A stretch of DNA of 64,000 bases, taken from contig CM030706.1 in NCBI GenBank assembly GCA_017979445.1, positions 22,895,884-22,959,883 on the forward strand, written 5' to 3'. Under the pieces are notes generated by a model. That model was not told the DNA's origin. It did not search any database and saw only the letters and a list, made by a program, of their open reading frames with translations. Below, piece after piece: positions 1 to 11,272 of this stretch. Every line of letters starts with the position of its first letter. The stretch's first letter is position 1. Position numbers and translations under genes: made by a program. This DNA comes from Akebia trifoliata (taxonomy: Eukaryota > Streptophyta > Magnoliopsida > Ranunculales > Lardizabalaceae).

Positions 1-1329
1 TATCACCTCGAGGCCTTTGTCAGGATCTTTATGATTTATAACCTTAATCAAGAAGGTAAATCCTACATCAAATAAATTATTTCGCAAACTGACCACGTGT
101 GAAAGGTTTGACAAATACTTCTTCAACATAGACATGTGGAACACGCGATGAACCTGCTCGAGATCTGTTCACCTACTTCAAACAGTCCCATAAGCTGCAA
201 GTCATATACTTTCTTTCTCTACTCCCAAATTCACAGTGTTGACTAGCTACTGTTCAAATGTCATTATAATGTCAAATAATCCTTATTCATGAAATGTTAT
301 TTTGCCTAAGTCATACATAATTTCACTTATCATACAATATTGTTATCACAATAATTAGCCTTTACAAATCTCACACTATCTCTTATGACTTTCAACTCAC
401 TAGCAATATTGCTATCTTACCTTCTTCATCTATTTCCTTACAATTCCATTAAGTCACCATTAATGCAACTTTGTCACAAAAACATTCTTTTTCGCATCTT
501 ACATTGATCCACGACCTAACTTATACTCCATTAAGTCTCTCTTCTTTTGCATACTACATGCCCTTTCGAAATGGTATGCTACCATTTCCAAATTTCATCA
601 ATTCTTCCACTTAGATCATATATAATATCAATTGTTACACATACACAATCAGATTACTAGTTTTGCAAATAGTCCTCATCTACTCACACTCTTCAACCCT
701 CTTAACACCTAAAACATATTCATTAATTAACAAAACACGTTACGATCCACCCCTTATTATACCCGCCTTGTTTTCTAACTCTTCTTTACTGTAAGTCTAA
801 TCTTTTTAACAATACTTTTAACTTATACAATCATCAAATCCAACATGCTCTACTATTCATAAATTTACTCCTTACCTCTCCTAATGAAATATCTCTCTCA
901 CACATTAAGTTACCTCCAAATACTCGTTCATTTGTGTCATATACAAAATTTCAATTTTTGGTTGAACACTTTTATTCTGTAGGTTCTTACTTAATCTCTT
1001 AAAAACCTCATTCTTTCTTCACGAGGTACCATTCTAAACATTACTTACCCACACATACTTTTAGCCTTTACTTACACAATCTCAACCATATTATTTTCAT
1101 GTTATAATTATATTTGTCCCCATAACACACATTTTCACGTATAATGTTCTTTTTTACCCTACTCTATTATACCTATCTCATCAATCTTCTTTGCCCCAAA
1201 GTACTCAACAACTTTTTAACAATCAAAATCTTCTAGTGGCGTAGATAGTTTTATTACTCGATCTGTCTCTATAATTTATAACTCTAGTAAGGGTGTAAAA
1301 TCTTAGCAAAAGTATTTAATCTAAAGGAA

Positions 1330-2472
1330 TCAATATTGAATAGAAATCCGATTTCTAACATTACAATTAGAAATTGTACCTTCCAAAATTTCGTCGGAGA
1401 CAGGTACTTTCTCCTGGATCACAACCCTTGCTTGCGACTGTGATAGGTGGCATTCTCTCCTTATATGTCCCACCTGACCACACGCGTAGCATGTCAATGC
1501 TTTTGTCTTCATAGGTTTCAGTGGAGTGGGCAGTTGGAAAGATGGAGCCTGTGGTCCCTGAACCTGCCTCGTTGGTTCTCTTGGCCCTGCTAGCCTTGTT
1601 GGAATTCCAGCGGCTCTATGACTCAGTGATGAGGGAACCCCACAACTCGGTGGTGGAGTAGCTCTATACTATGGGTAAACTAAACCCGGGGCGATTGGCC
1701 TCAAATACATCGGCCTCTTGGCCGGGTCTGATCTAGAAGGAAGAGAGGTTGAGGGTTGACTGGTCTTTCCCTAGCACATCTGTAAATCCATCCCCTCTCG
1801 TTTTCGACCACTAGTTCGGTCTGCTTGTGATGATATAAGCATGTCATCGACCTTGTTAAAATCTGATGACCTTATTGTTCCTTGAATTGGCCCATCTAAC
1901 ATCTTTCTGAGCCACGCATATTTAATTAGTTGATGTCGACCTGAATATTGTACCCCTTTATGTCCCAACTTACCACATTCATAGCATGCCATTACTCTTT
2001 CTTTTGTCTGATTTAGTAGCATATGTTGTTGTTTCTTGCAAAACTCTTCCATTTCTCTAGCGAGTATTTCTATAGTCTCGTTACTTATGTATAGTCATTT
2101 TCCCCATGACCCTGCTAGTTTTGTAATTGTTTGCCTCTTGTTGGATCCTAACTGTCCTTCTTCAAATAGGCTTGGAGGCGATGATTGTACTATCCCTATT
2201 TCTTCTTGTAGTCCTCTCTGTGCTGGGATATCTACTCTAGGGTCCTTTTGGGATTCATCCTTAAGATGGTGGTAGAGTTTTTCTTCTATTCTTTCTAGTC
2301 TTTTCGTTAATTGACCCACGATGATCATTTGAGCCTCAAACATCTCCAATTGTCTCCTTTCCATGCGTGTCTGACTCTGGGATAACCCCAAGACTGCTTC
2401 TATCAATTGTTCTATCTTGGTGAGTTGACTCAACCCAGGTAGGCCTTCCCCACCAGTTTGACTCATTGTCAT
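1330..2472 (-). pseudogene. Degenerate retrotransposon gag with CCHC zinc knuckles (copy D2)
   Basis: Gag-like remnant, read right to left in three open segments (2472-2095, 2052-1771, 1512-1330) separated by stops and frame changes. The first segment is a glutamine- and leucine-rich helical stretch with coiled-coil character. The second has a knuckle CYECGKLGHK in which the last metal ligand cysteine is replaced by tyrosine. The third has an intact CCHC knuckle CYACGQVGHIRREC, followed by an EGTI motif that resembles the start of a gypsy protease. No reverse transcriptase or integrase follows. The protein would bind retrotransposon RNA in virus-like particles if intact. The reading frames match those at 49204-50346 exactly. 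The lineage could be chromoviral (Tekay-like), but this is a guess. Confidence 0.75.
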
Positions 2473-2847
2473 GGGTCCAGTTGTAACTCTGTTTTCTTGC
2501 CTCTTTTCCTAGCCTGCAAGTTCATGAATTTTCTATTTATCCGAAGCAAGACATTTCTCCGAACTACGTCAACATCATTCTTAAGGAAGCATTAACTACT
2601 ATTATAATAAGGAATCTAGTAATGAACACCATTTTCATCACTATAGAGTGAACCTAGAATTTTATCTTAGGCTTACTAGGCTCTACAGACTTCTAGACAC
2701 AGAAAAGCTCGCAATCCCAATACGGAACTACTGATGAGCTCAGATATAGAATTCCTAGTGACGCTCTATGATTATCTCTAATGTCTGTAGTATCAACTTA
2801 TTCTTCAAAACATAACAGATCTGTATCCCATACAGATCTAATGCTAT

Positions 2848-2859
2848 GCTCTAATACCA
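2848..2859 (-). other. Primer-binding site, initiator tRNA-Met type
   Basis: On the minus strand the sequence TGGTATTAGAGC lies 2 bases inside the LTR edge. It matches the usual plant initiator-Met PBS TGGTATCAGAGC except for one C-to-T change. It fixes the element orientation (5' LTR to the right). Confidence 0.85.
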
Positions 2860-2861
2860 TC

Positions 2862-3813
2862 TGTGACGCCCCGCCAAACACTAACACAAATCCCAAGGCC
2901 AAATACAAAGGTACTAGGTGGCACCTCGAAATTTGAGCGTGGCTCTCTCTATTTATATTAGTGTTCCACGCTCGAAAACATCGTAATCTAATATACCACA
3001 AATTCTGACTATATAAAAAGGCAACACGAAAATAACAGCGAAGGACTGAAAATATCTAATACAAGAGTATATCAAAGTGTGAAAGTTTAACAATATACAA
3101 GATTTCCAAAGTACTCTTACTCTAATACAAACCCAATACTCACTCCAAAATCTACATACATCTTGGACGAAATTGACATCACTAAGGGGTGTAGCCCTAG
3201 TGCTCACTAAGCAATAGACTCTGATCGTCGATCTGACCGACCAGATACTCCTCACTTAACGAATCTGCACCTGTCTCGGTAACTGCAAGTGCTAAAACTA
3301 AAAAAAAATTAGGAAGGAAATGGTGAGTAACGATGGTTACCTAATAAGTCCACAACCAATTCCTACTAATAACCTCCCCTAAAAATGATCGCGTAAGCAT
3401 GTTGAAAAGTTTAACAAATGCAAGGTTTTACAAAAGAAAATACGATTAATTGGTACATATAGCTAGGGATGAGCAACTAAACAGTTTTAAAGATTCACAT
3501 GGCATCAATCATCAGTACTCATTATACACTTTCATTTGTATCCAATTATGATTCATCACATTAAAATAACAAGCATGCTTTGCAGTTTATAATTTAAAAT
3601 ATAACAACAAATACATAGTACAATTGGTAGAGTATTGGAATTAAAGAGTTAGGATTCACGACTGGATCGTTCTCAGTCGGGACACGATGTTACAACATAA
3701 ATTTGACTTTTAGTTCCTGATTTTGTAGCCGGTCGCTGCTCTTACCACACTGGTAACCATTTATTCTGCAAAAGCGGGCCGTTTGACGTGACCTTAAGCA
3801 ATGGGTCTCTTTT
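2862..3813 (-). repeat. 5' LTR of copy D2, cut by assembly gap
   Basis: First 952 bases (plus-strand view) of a 3-kb LTR, beginning TGTGACGCCCC. It is identical by eye to 50736-51687 and about 5% different from the other LTR of that element (44304 onward). The remaining 2 kb expected of the LTR is missing because the sequence enters a run of N. Confidence 0.88.
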
Positions 3814-3913
3814 NNNNNNNNNNNNNNNNNNNNNNNNNNNNNNNNNNNNNNNNNNNNNNNNNNNNNNNNNNNNNNNNNNNNNNNNNNNNNNNNNNNNNNN
3901 NNNNNNNNNNNNN
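3814..3913. other. Assembly gap, exactly 100 N
   Basis: One hundred N bases, the conventional placeholder for a gap of unknown size. The left side ends inside the LTR of copy D2 and the right side starts inside an Ogre-like gag gene, so at least about 2 kb of LTR is hidden here if the insertion is real. Confidence 0.99.
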
Positions 3914-4547
3914 TACAGCTGAATCTTGGGACATCAACCATCGCAACGCTGATCCTGATAGAGTACGTTGGAACAATAATGTCATCTGTTCATCACTGAG
4001 GCCCATTGTACGCATGTTGGTGACATATACCTTGAGATGAGTTTTTGCGCAACCTACTCCACTGAATTTTTTCATTTCTGGCATAACAAATTTCTCGGGC
4101 AGACGGATCTTAGGGATTTGATTCAAAGCCTCTATTCCTGCCGCGATTTCATCAATCCCTTTTATATTTTTCACGGCTGTTTCCAACTGAGTCATTCTGT
4201 TGGCTAACATTGGATTCTCATTAAAATGCTCCTCATTTCCGTCAAGTTCATAAACCTCATCCAGATTCTTAACTGTGCTACCTTCCGGTCCCTTGCCCCT
4301 TTAATCATCAGGCTGGTCTCTTGTTGACTCAGATATCTGTTCTAGCATTTCTACCTTACTTTTTTATGTTGTTCATATCCATTGCAAAGACTGCCAGGAT
4401 CTTACGAATTTCCACGAGTTCAGATTCAGAAGCCATTTTTGATGGTTCACTTGGCGCTGATGTTCTTTCCAAACGACCTGACTCTCGACTCCAACCAGGT
4501 GGCGGACGCTTAAGTTTGGGCGCAATAGTATCCTGAAACCCCATCAA
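3914..4547 (-). pseudogene. Ogre/Tat gag, broken and cut by the gap
   Basis: Gag of the Ogre-like element. The N-terminal segment (4547-4356) has a proline-rich stretch and a short helix. A frame change near 4355 and a stop near 4305 separate it from the core segment (4210-3914). The core carries the typical plant gag pattern: a PEKF-MPEMKKFSG stretch, then KTHLKVYVTNM, then LLFQRTLSGSALRWL. These features match the retrotransposon gag fold of Tat/Ogre elements. The C-terminus and zinc knuckle are lost in the N run. Confidence 0.75.
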
Positions 4548-4757
4548 AGGTGAATTAAGAATTGATCCCTTTTGATAGCATTTACTTTTATTATTATAAT
4601 TGATAAGTTGTGCTGGTCGAACTTATGTCTGATGAGGTGATTTATTGTTAATTAGGGCCTTAAAAAAGAGACTTTTCTTTAAAAATCGTACCAATGAGAC
4701 AAATGCAAATACAAAAGAAATGAGGAGACTCTCCTCTTAAAGCAAAGATGACTCGAT

Positions 4758-5870
4758 CTAGGACCTTACATGCCCTTCTACTTCTCTCTTCTGCTTCTTG
4801 AATGCTTGTTGATCTTCTGATTCAATAAGTAACCGATGGTCCCAAGCGGTAGCTATGTGTTCTACCAAGTGCACAGTCAGCTCTTTAATAGGATGTCGAT
4901 TCCTCGGAAGCATTGGGATCCATGAAGGGAATCCTATCTGTCTTGGTATCATCCTTGGGCAATAAAAAGATGTATTCAACAAACCAGTGAGCATTACATG
5001 ATCAGACCCTTTTGAAGCAAGCACGGTGCCTTCATCCATTCTTGATCCCAATCTATCCCAATTTACATCTTGTGTAGTCAAATTTGAGAGCCAGTCCTTC
5101 CAGTCTTCTATGGATGCAAAGTCCACCAATGTTTCCTTTCTTGTGAATTTTTCCCATTTACTTTCCTTGATTTGCGGGAACTCTGCGATGCGAAGTCGGA
5201 TACATAACCACAGATAAAGCAAATGTGGACTTCCTCGAAATCCTGCCCCTCCTGGTGCATTCTCATTTGATAACCCCTCAAAAGTCTCGGCGAGTATTGT
5301 GGGGACTGGGTTAACCTTGTTTTTAAGTTGTCCGGCAATATCTGCAAAGAAGCTTGGTAACTGATGACCCATCCTAAATGAAACCAGAAAATATGTTGAC
5401 AATACCCCCAGACATAAAGTAAAATCCCTGGCCTTCCTATGAGGTTCTGGAGCGAAATCCCCAGGATTTTCTTGTTCAGGAGTTTGGTGTACTTCTAGAA
5501 GTCTCCGCATGTTCAGTAAACCGTGATCTGTGAATCTTCTTGTTTTTTTTGGCTTAACTCCTAACCCTTTCGAGAGTTCTTTTGTGAATTTGGATTTCGA
5601 TGGAAGACGAATCATCGGACCCAATGTGCTTATCCCCATAATATTACAATAATCTTCGTGAGTTGGACAAAGTGTGACTGAACCAAAACGGAATACGTGG
5701 TAATTCGGGTCCCAGAAATTGGCCGCAGCACATAAAAGGTTCCAATTGACAGTTACTGACTTGAGAGAGAATACGCTTTGAAGTCCATATGCACCAAAAT
5801 TGTACTTTTCGACGGTGGTGAACGCATCTAAAGCTCTTTCCATCAACAATTGTACATCACCATGAGCCAT
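4758..5870 (-). CDS. Ogre/Tat ORF1, 370-aa plant-mobile-domain-like protein
   Basis: Uninterrupted 370-codon frame just upstream of gag on the minus strand, starting MAHGDVQLLM and ending GHVRS. It is the extra ORF1 of Ogre/Tat retrotransposons, whose biochemical role is unknown. What can be seen: the WDPNYHVFRFGSVTLCPT motif around residues 53-70, which is characteristic of plant mobile-domain/DUF7745-like proteins encoded by retroelements; a central basic stretch; a hydrophobic segment LLYLWLCIRLRIAEF near residues 220-235; and a highly charged C-terminus (DQQAFKKQKREVEG). No transmembrane or signal peptide is evident. That it stays open while the adjacent gag has decayed is unusual. It could be recent or simply lucky; an active role is not shown. 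Confidence 0.78.
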   Translation of the reverse strand: MAHGDVQLLMERALDAFTTVEKYNFGAYGLQSVFSLKSVTVNWNLLCAAANFWDPNYHVFRFGSVTLCPTHEDYCNIMGISTLGPMIRLPSKSKFTKELSKGLGVKPKKTRRFTDHGLLNMRRLLEVHQTPEQENPGDFAPEPHRKARDFTLCLGVLSTYFLVSFRMGHQLPSFFADIAGQLKNKVNPVPTILAETFEGLSNENAPGGAGFRGSPHLLYLWLCIRLRIAEFPQIKESKWEKFTRKETLVDFASIEDWKDWLSNLTTQDVNWDRLGSRMDEGTVLASKGSDHVMLTGLLNTSFYCPRMIPRQIGFPSWIPMLPRNRHPIKELTVHLVEHIATAWDHRLLIESEDQQAFKKQKREVEGHVRS

Positions 5871-6845
5871 CTAACCAAGAAACTAACTCTCATTACTGAC
5901 ATATTTAAAAACAAGCCTCGTCCATTTTTTTTGGGTACGATTTTTAATGTGATTCAACCATTTTTATTTAAAGAAAGGTCCGATCCATTGAATAGAATTA
6001 GTCAGAAAAAAAAAATTCAGTTATCACATTCGGACCGATTCTATCCAATGGATTCAAAAAAAAAAAAACAATACATCACCTCATTGACATTTAATTGAAC
6101 CAATTAACTCAATCGGCTCGTATATTGATCCAAAAGATCAACGTACCAATTGGGCTAATGGGTTAAAAAATGATGGGCCAACACAACTTTTTCAATTACC
6201 AATTATTGGGTTGGATCGATATTGCGGGTTCCATTTGAGCGGTGTGGATCGGTCCACCCACTTACCTTTTGGTTAGTTTGGAGAAAAGCAACCCGGGAGC
6301 ACTTATGGTCGATTCGAGTCGTGGCCTAGTAGGATCGCGCCTAAGTTCTAAGCTTTCTATATGATTGAGGCTAGGTTAGGACGAAGCTTAGGTCACTTCA
6401 GCCCGAAACACTAATATACTATTCCAGTTTTACCTAGTCAAGCAGTACGTGGTGTTCCAGTTTGATATACCCGAAGGTACTGTACTGAAGTTGTAGCGTT
6501 CACGGGCGTCCCCCGTGTCCCGAAGGACCAGGTTAGCTTAGATCCGGCTACTGGGTTTATAAGGACATGTCATGATGCAAATATGCGTATGCATGCTCGT
6601 GAGTGTGTGCAAAGGGACAAAGTGCGCCCGGGGCATTTTTCGCAAATATCCAACCATTCAAATTAAATACATCCAATCATCAAATCAATCAACAGAGATA
6701 AATAATTGAATATATCTAATCACATGCCAATAAAAAAAAGGACAAAATCTAACCTAATCTAAGATTCTTATTGAGTCAACTGGGTTGACTCGATGAAAAA
6801 GTCAACCTAAGGATAGTCTTGGATCGGGTCAAGTTTGACCCTATT
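5871..6845 (-). other. Untranslated leader of the Ogre/Tat element
   Basis: About 1 kb between the PBS and ORF1 with no credible coding frame. It includes poly-A runs near 6008 and 6057 and a short GC-rich stem around ACGGGCGTCCCCCGT near 6500. Its position and length agree with the long 5' leaders of Ogre elements. Confidence 0.55.
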
Positions 6846-6864
6846 ATCCCCAGTGGAGTCGCCA
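6846..6864 (-). other. PBS of the Ogre/Tat element
   Basis: Minus-strand TGGCGACTCCACTGGGGAT, one base inside the LTR edge. Comparable PBS sequences occur at 35563 and 61545. In Ogre/Tat elements this site is usually assigned to tRNA-Arg; I did not verify the tRNA. Confidence 0.7.
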
Positions 6865-7410
6865 CTAAAATCGCCTCGACCCCAGCGGCCGTCCGCTAAA
6901 TAGCGGATTAGGGGTCCGATCTACGTATCTCGGGAATTTTTAAAAGAATAGGGAGTCGCCACCTAGTTTAGGTCTAGGAACCAAAATTAACTCCAAATGG
7001 ATATGGGTCGGTCCGTGGATCAGAGAGATAGGTAAGGGGTCAGGTTACGGATTTCGGAAGGTGTTAGGCACCGAACCCGCCTGATCAAAATGATCAGTCT
7101 CTACTGCGATCCAAAAATATCCTACGGTCAACATTCAAAGACTAAAAGTCAAACTAGGGTCCAATCATCATCAAATTGCATCGAATTTACTAAACAAATC
7201 CTACGGTTAAAATAATTACATGATTTAATGAGGCATACATGACACCAAAAATTAATGGATCAATTCGATCATACTTTGAATAATACGAAATCGATTTTCA
7301 ATGTCGCGTATATAAGATTAGTGAATTGGCTCATTGACGATATTTTATCGAAGAAATTCGATCATTACGTGCATTAAATTCAGTGGGTTAACTCACAAAT
7401 TTTGAGTTGC

Positions 7411-7818
7411 CACGTGCATTAAATCGGTGAGTTAACCACGTGCCTAATTTTAAAATAAAATCGATTCAAATTTTCAATGTTTTAAAAATCAGCGAGTCGA
7501 CTCGCAATTTGTTAACCAAAAGAATCCTAATTTTTTGGAATTGCCACGTGTATTAAATTGGTGATTTAATCCACGTGCCTAATTTTTAAAAATTCCATTT
7601 TTGAAATGTCACGTGTATTAAAATCGACGAGTCGACTCACAATTTTTGAAGTGCCACATATATTAAATCGGTAAGTTAACCCACATGCTAAAAAAAATCA
7701 ATTCAAACTTCCAATGTCCCTAAAATCAGTGAGTTGACTCACAATTTGTTAATCCAAAGAATCTTGATTTTTTTTTAAAATTCGCCACGTGTATTAAATC
7801 GGTGATTTAACCCACGTG
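7411..7818. promoter_or_regulatory. Cluster of seven CACGTG G-box palindromes in LTR
   Basis: CACGTG occurs at 7411, 7437, 7545, 7572, 7610, 7786 and 7813. Six of them form three pairs spaced 26-27 bp apart, each pair enclosing a GTGATTTAA or GTGAGTTAA element; the block is a degenerate tandem repeat with interleaved GAGTTGACTC-like motifs. CACGTG is the core site of plant bHLH and bZIP factors. Whether these sites act is not known; they lie in the 3' third of the LTR rather than near its 5' start. Confidence 0.5.
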
Positions 7819-8238
7819 CTTAATTTGAAAATAAAATCAATTCAAATTTTCGATGTCCCCCAAAATCAGCGAGTTGACTCACAATTTTTATTGTGAAAAT
7901 CGATTTTTTTATTTTTGTGTTTAGTGTATACCATTAATTTTCATTGAGTCGAATAAAATCAACATTAATGAGCCGGTCCATCAACTAGGTATACGTGAAT
8001 TGATTCAGTCGATCTATTAATCAAAAAAAATATGGGCGAATTGATACACTAATATTTCGGAAACTCGAACATTGTCATTAATGCCACGTATACCCCAAAA
8101 ATCAATGAATTAGTTCGGAGGTATTTAAAAAATAAAATCAAGAATAAATGAATAGAAAATAAAAATAAATAAACAAAACAGAGGCATAAAAAATACTCCT
8201 AACCTATTAATATGCAAAAGAATAAAATACAAATGAAT

Positions 8239-8242
<4 letters not shown>

Positions 8243-8297
<55 letters not shown>
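8243..8297. repeat. TA microsatellite
   Basis: An uninterrupted run of alternating T and A of about 55 bases inside the Ogre/Tat LTR. Confidence 0.97.
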
Positions 8298-8300
<3 letters not shown>

Positions 8301-9468
8301 CCTACCCTATTGATATGTAAAAATAAATAAGAAAAGAAAGAGAAAAAAAAATTTCAAACAAAAGAGATGTCTAAACATGTTCCCTAATTTTACCGATATG
8401 CAAAAAGAATAAATAAAGCATAGAAAAAGATACATAAAAAAAAATCCTAATCTTATTAACATAAAAACACAAAAAAAAACTACATAAAATAAAAGAAAAC
8501 TCTCTTAGTCCTACCGTTATAAAAATATAAAAAAAAATTATCTAATCCTATTCAATGTGTAAGGATGAACAAAAATCACACAAACAACGTTTCTCTTAAT
8601 CCTACATAAAAAATGTCGTAAAGACGAAAACAACAAAATTAAAAAAAAATGATAAAAAAAAATCCAACAGTGAACTCACCTATAAGGAGAATTATCGGGA
8701 GTCGGTTCCTTCAGGTACGACTTGGAGGCTTGCAAGTATTTGCTGTTGAGAAATAGGACAGAGGAGTGGCTGCACTGCGAAGAGGATGATGGCTGAGAGT
8801 GAGGTGACTGTGTTGGGTAGTGAAGAATACGATGACTATGATGGCTGGTCGGTGATGTGAATGCAGCAAGGCTGTTGAAGGTATTGTAATGGAATCAATG
8901 AAATATGAGATAGGCCATTGAAGGAAATGATTTAATAGCAGAAAGGTTGGCTGTTGGAGGTGTTTAATGACAGCAACATTAGCTATTAGAGAGGAAGGAG
9001 AATGACTAAAAAAAAAACATTGGGGCAGCAACTAACAAGGAAGATAAGGGGCTGAGAAGATGGGTATTGTTGCAAATGAGTTGGAAAGGAGACTGAGTAA
9101 TAAGATTGCAGCTTTAATGGAAGAAGGAAAAGATTTTTTTTTTTAATGGCAACCCAAAAAAAAACGTCTCTGTTTTTTTAATGGTTGCTGATTTTTTTTG
9201 TTTGATGATGGTTGTATCATCAAATATCAGAGAGAGAAATGAGAGAGATCAAAGGGATGAAGGAGGAGAGTTGCTGGTTTTTTGTGCAGCAAAGGGGCTG
9301 CAATCGGTCCTCTAAAATGTGAGGGAAAGTTGGCTATCTTATGAAGATGTGGGCTGTAGTTGCAGGTTTAAGGTTGCTTTTTTTTTGTTTTAATGGCTGC
9401 CTCTCCCAAAATCGTCCTCCCTTTTGTTCTCCTTCCCCTCTTTTATAATGGTTTCTCTATGAAACGTG

Positions 9469-9469
9469 G

Positions 9470-9520
<51 letters not shown>

Positions 9521-9522
9521 TG
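9469..9522. repeat. Compound GT/GA microsatellite
   Basis: About 12 GT units pass directly into about 12 GA units. The open frames over this stretch (RERERERE- or SLSLSL-type) are artefacts of the repeat. Confidence 0.97.
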
Positions 9523-10572
9523 AGAGAAGATGGAGCATGGTTGCTGTCCAACGTGGGAGCATGGCAGCAGTTGGAGAAGGGAGGTTATGGAGTGGAGAGT
9601 GATGGAGAGAGTTGGAGAAGGAGTGGGGAAGAAAGTGGGTGTTGTGTGGGTGGTCCAAAACGTGGTTGGAGAAGATGGAGAAGGAGGAGTTGAAGACGTG
9701 GGGGAGGAGAAGGCGTTGGGGAAGAAGAGGAAAAATGTGTTTTTTTTTTTTTAATTTTTATTATTTATTTATTTTTTAAAAGAATGAGAGAGGGGGTTCC
9801 TACGCTACTCGTACTACGGTAATTCTCCACCAATGAGTCGTGATAAATTGATTTTGTTTCCAATTAGTTGATTTCGAATTTTTTTTATATTTTAGTCGAT
9901 GTTTTGATTTGAAATTTAATTTGATGTTTTAAATTACATTTGAATTTGTATTTGATTTTAAATTTTGAATTTCGATTAGAATTTAATTTGAATAATTTAG
10001 TTGTTGGTTGATTTAATTTTGATTTTTGATTGGTTGATCGTTCGATTTTATTTTTACATTTTAATTGGTTAGGTGATTCGATTTTTAATTTTAATTTAAA
10101 TTTTGAACGGATTGATTAATTTGCGTTTTAATTTGAAATTTAAATTGATTTCAATTTTTAATTGGTCGGTTGATTGGATTTCGATTTAAATGTGATCGAA
10201 TGGATTTTGATTTGTTAATTACATTTTTGGTTGATTTGGTTGATTGATTTAAAATTTTAATTCAATTTTGCATTTTAATTGGTTGAGTGATTTTTAAATT
10301 GATTTTCAATTTGATTTTTATTTTGATTTTGTATTTTAATCGGTTTCTTGAAAATGTAATTTTTATTTTGGTATTGAATTTTAATTTTATTTTACGATTT
10401 TAAATTAATTTTAGATTTTGGATTTTATTTTAATTTTCAATTTTAATTTTATTTTAGTTTAATTTTTTTATTTGAATTTTATTTTCCTAGGGATCAAGGT
10501 CTCTATGTTAGAGTTAGATGTTAAGAGGCGTTTTGGTCATTTTTACGATTTTTGACGATTTTTCTTGAATTT

Positions 10573-10860
10573 CTCTGTTTTCATCGATTTGAGTTCCGTT
10601 AGACTCGAAATCACGTTCTGAGTGCAATGGAGGTACTTTCGAGACTTTTCGGACATCCGAAATTTATGAGGGGTATTTTCGTCATTTTGATGATTTTTTA
10701 CAAATTTTTACAATTTCTCTGTTTTCATCGATTTGGGTCCCGTTAGACTCGAAATCACGTTCTGAGTGCAATGGGGGTACTTTTGAGACTTTTCGGACAT
10801 CAAAAATTTATGAAGGGTATTTTCGTCATTTTGATGATTTTTACAGATTTTTAGGAATTT
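10573..10860. repeat. 144-bp tandem duplication inside the Ogre/Tat LTR
   Basis: Two adjacent copies beginning CTCTGTTTTCATCGAT (10573 and 10717) share the stretches GTTAGACTCGAAATCACG and GAGACTTTTCGGACATC and differ at only a few positions, so the duplication is fairly recent. Confidence 0.88.
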
Positions 10861-11190
10861 CTGCGTGAGATTTCTTTCAGTCCCTGTGTGTTTGTTTCTA
10901 AATCTCAAATCCATATTTTCCTAGCGTAGCGAGGTCTCTAAATTATCGAAATGTGTAGCGAACCTATGCGTACGTGCTTGTTAAGTCGGGTGTAAGATGT
11001 AGCGATCCTAAGCGTGCGTAAATTTCTAGGTCAAGTCGTGACGAGTAGGGAGGATGAAAAGAAACTAGAAACAGAAGGAACCAAGCAGTACTCACAAGCC
11101 TTCGAGTTCTTTTATATTCATCATTAGGAATTCACCAAAATCGGGTGACGAATTGTCGAATTAGGCAGATGCAATAATGGGGTGTCTACA

Positions 11191-11272
11191 GACCGTAATA
11201 ACTAGGTGGCGAGTCCCAAACCTCAAAGGTCAAAAGTGGATCCGCGCACCCCGCGGATCGAGTGCGCTTTCA
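11191..11272 (+). repeat. 3' end fragment of a second Tat LTR (family B)
   Basis: The terminal 82 bases of an LTR, GACCGTAATAACTAGGTGGCG through GCGCTTTCA, matching the ends of the LTRs at 39933-41527 and 60128-61543. The rest of this LTR is cut off by the Ogre/Tat insertion at 11190. Its right edge falls directly at the splice donor region of the CACTA transposase remnant that follows. Confidence 0.75.

Larger units (their letters stand above)
1..2861 (-). mobile_element. Internal region of gag-only Ty3/gypsy element, copy D2 (partial)
   Basis: Minus-strand internal region of an LTR retrotransposon, recognised because it is nearly the same as 47874-50735, which lies between two LTRs of a complete copy. 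The order on the minus strand is PBS, gag remnant, then about 1.3 kb of AT-rich DNA with no pol domain. The window starts inside the element, so its 3' end and 3' LTR are not seen. By eye, 1-190 and 540-2861 show no difference from the other copy, whereas 191-539 carry about 25 differences. Confidence 0.88.
3914..11190 (-). mobile_element. Ogre/Tat-type Ty3/gypsy retrotransposon, 5' half
   Basis: Minus-strand element read right to left: 4.3-kb LTR beginning TGTAGACACCCC at 11190, a PBS TGGCGACTCCACTGGGGAT, about 1 kb of leader, an extra ORF before gag, then gag running into the gap. A large LTR plus an additional ORF upstream of gag is the hallmark of the Ogre/Tat lineage. Protease, RT, RNase H, integrase and the 3' LTR would lie left of the gap and are absent. 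The element sits in an older Tat LTR fragment (11191-11272). Confidence 0.85.
6866..11190 (-). repeat. 5' LTR of Ogre/Tat element (4.3 kb)
   Basis: The LTR reads TGTAGACACCCC at its 5' end (11190) and ends next to the PBS, where the canonical CA has mutated to TA. The 5' end aligns with the solo LTR at 35800-39299, for example in the shared stretch with CTTAGGATCGCTACA. It holds G-box repeats, a TA microsatellite, GT/GA microsatellites, an AT-rich block of about 650 bp and a 144-bp tandem duplication. Confidence 0.82.

Noticed and set aside
2798..3255. Open frames of 67 and 100 codons across the LTR start of copy D2 (and 50672-51129)
   Set aside because: They run across the PBS and LTR boundary and have no recognisable domain; by-products of LTR sequence.
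9393..9754. Overlapping open frames over the GT/GA microsatellite
   Set aside because: Low-complexity RERE/SLSL translations produced by the dinucleotide repeat; no domain.
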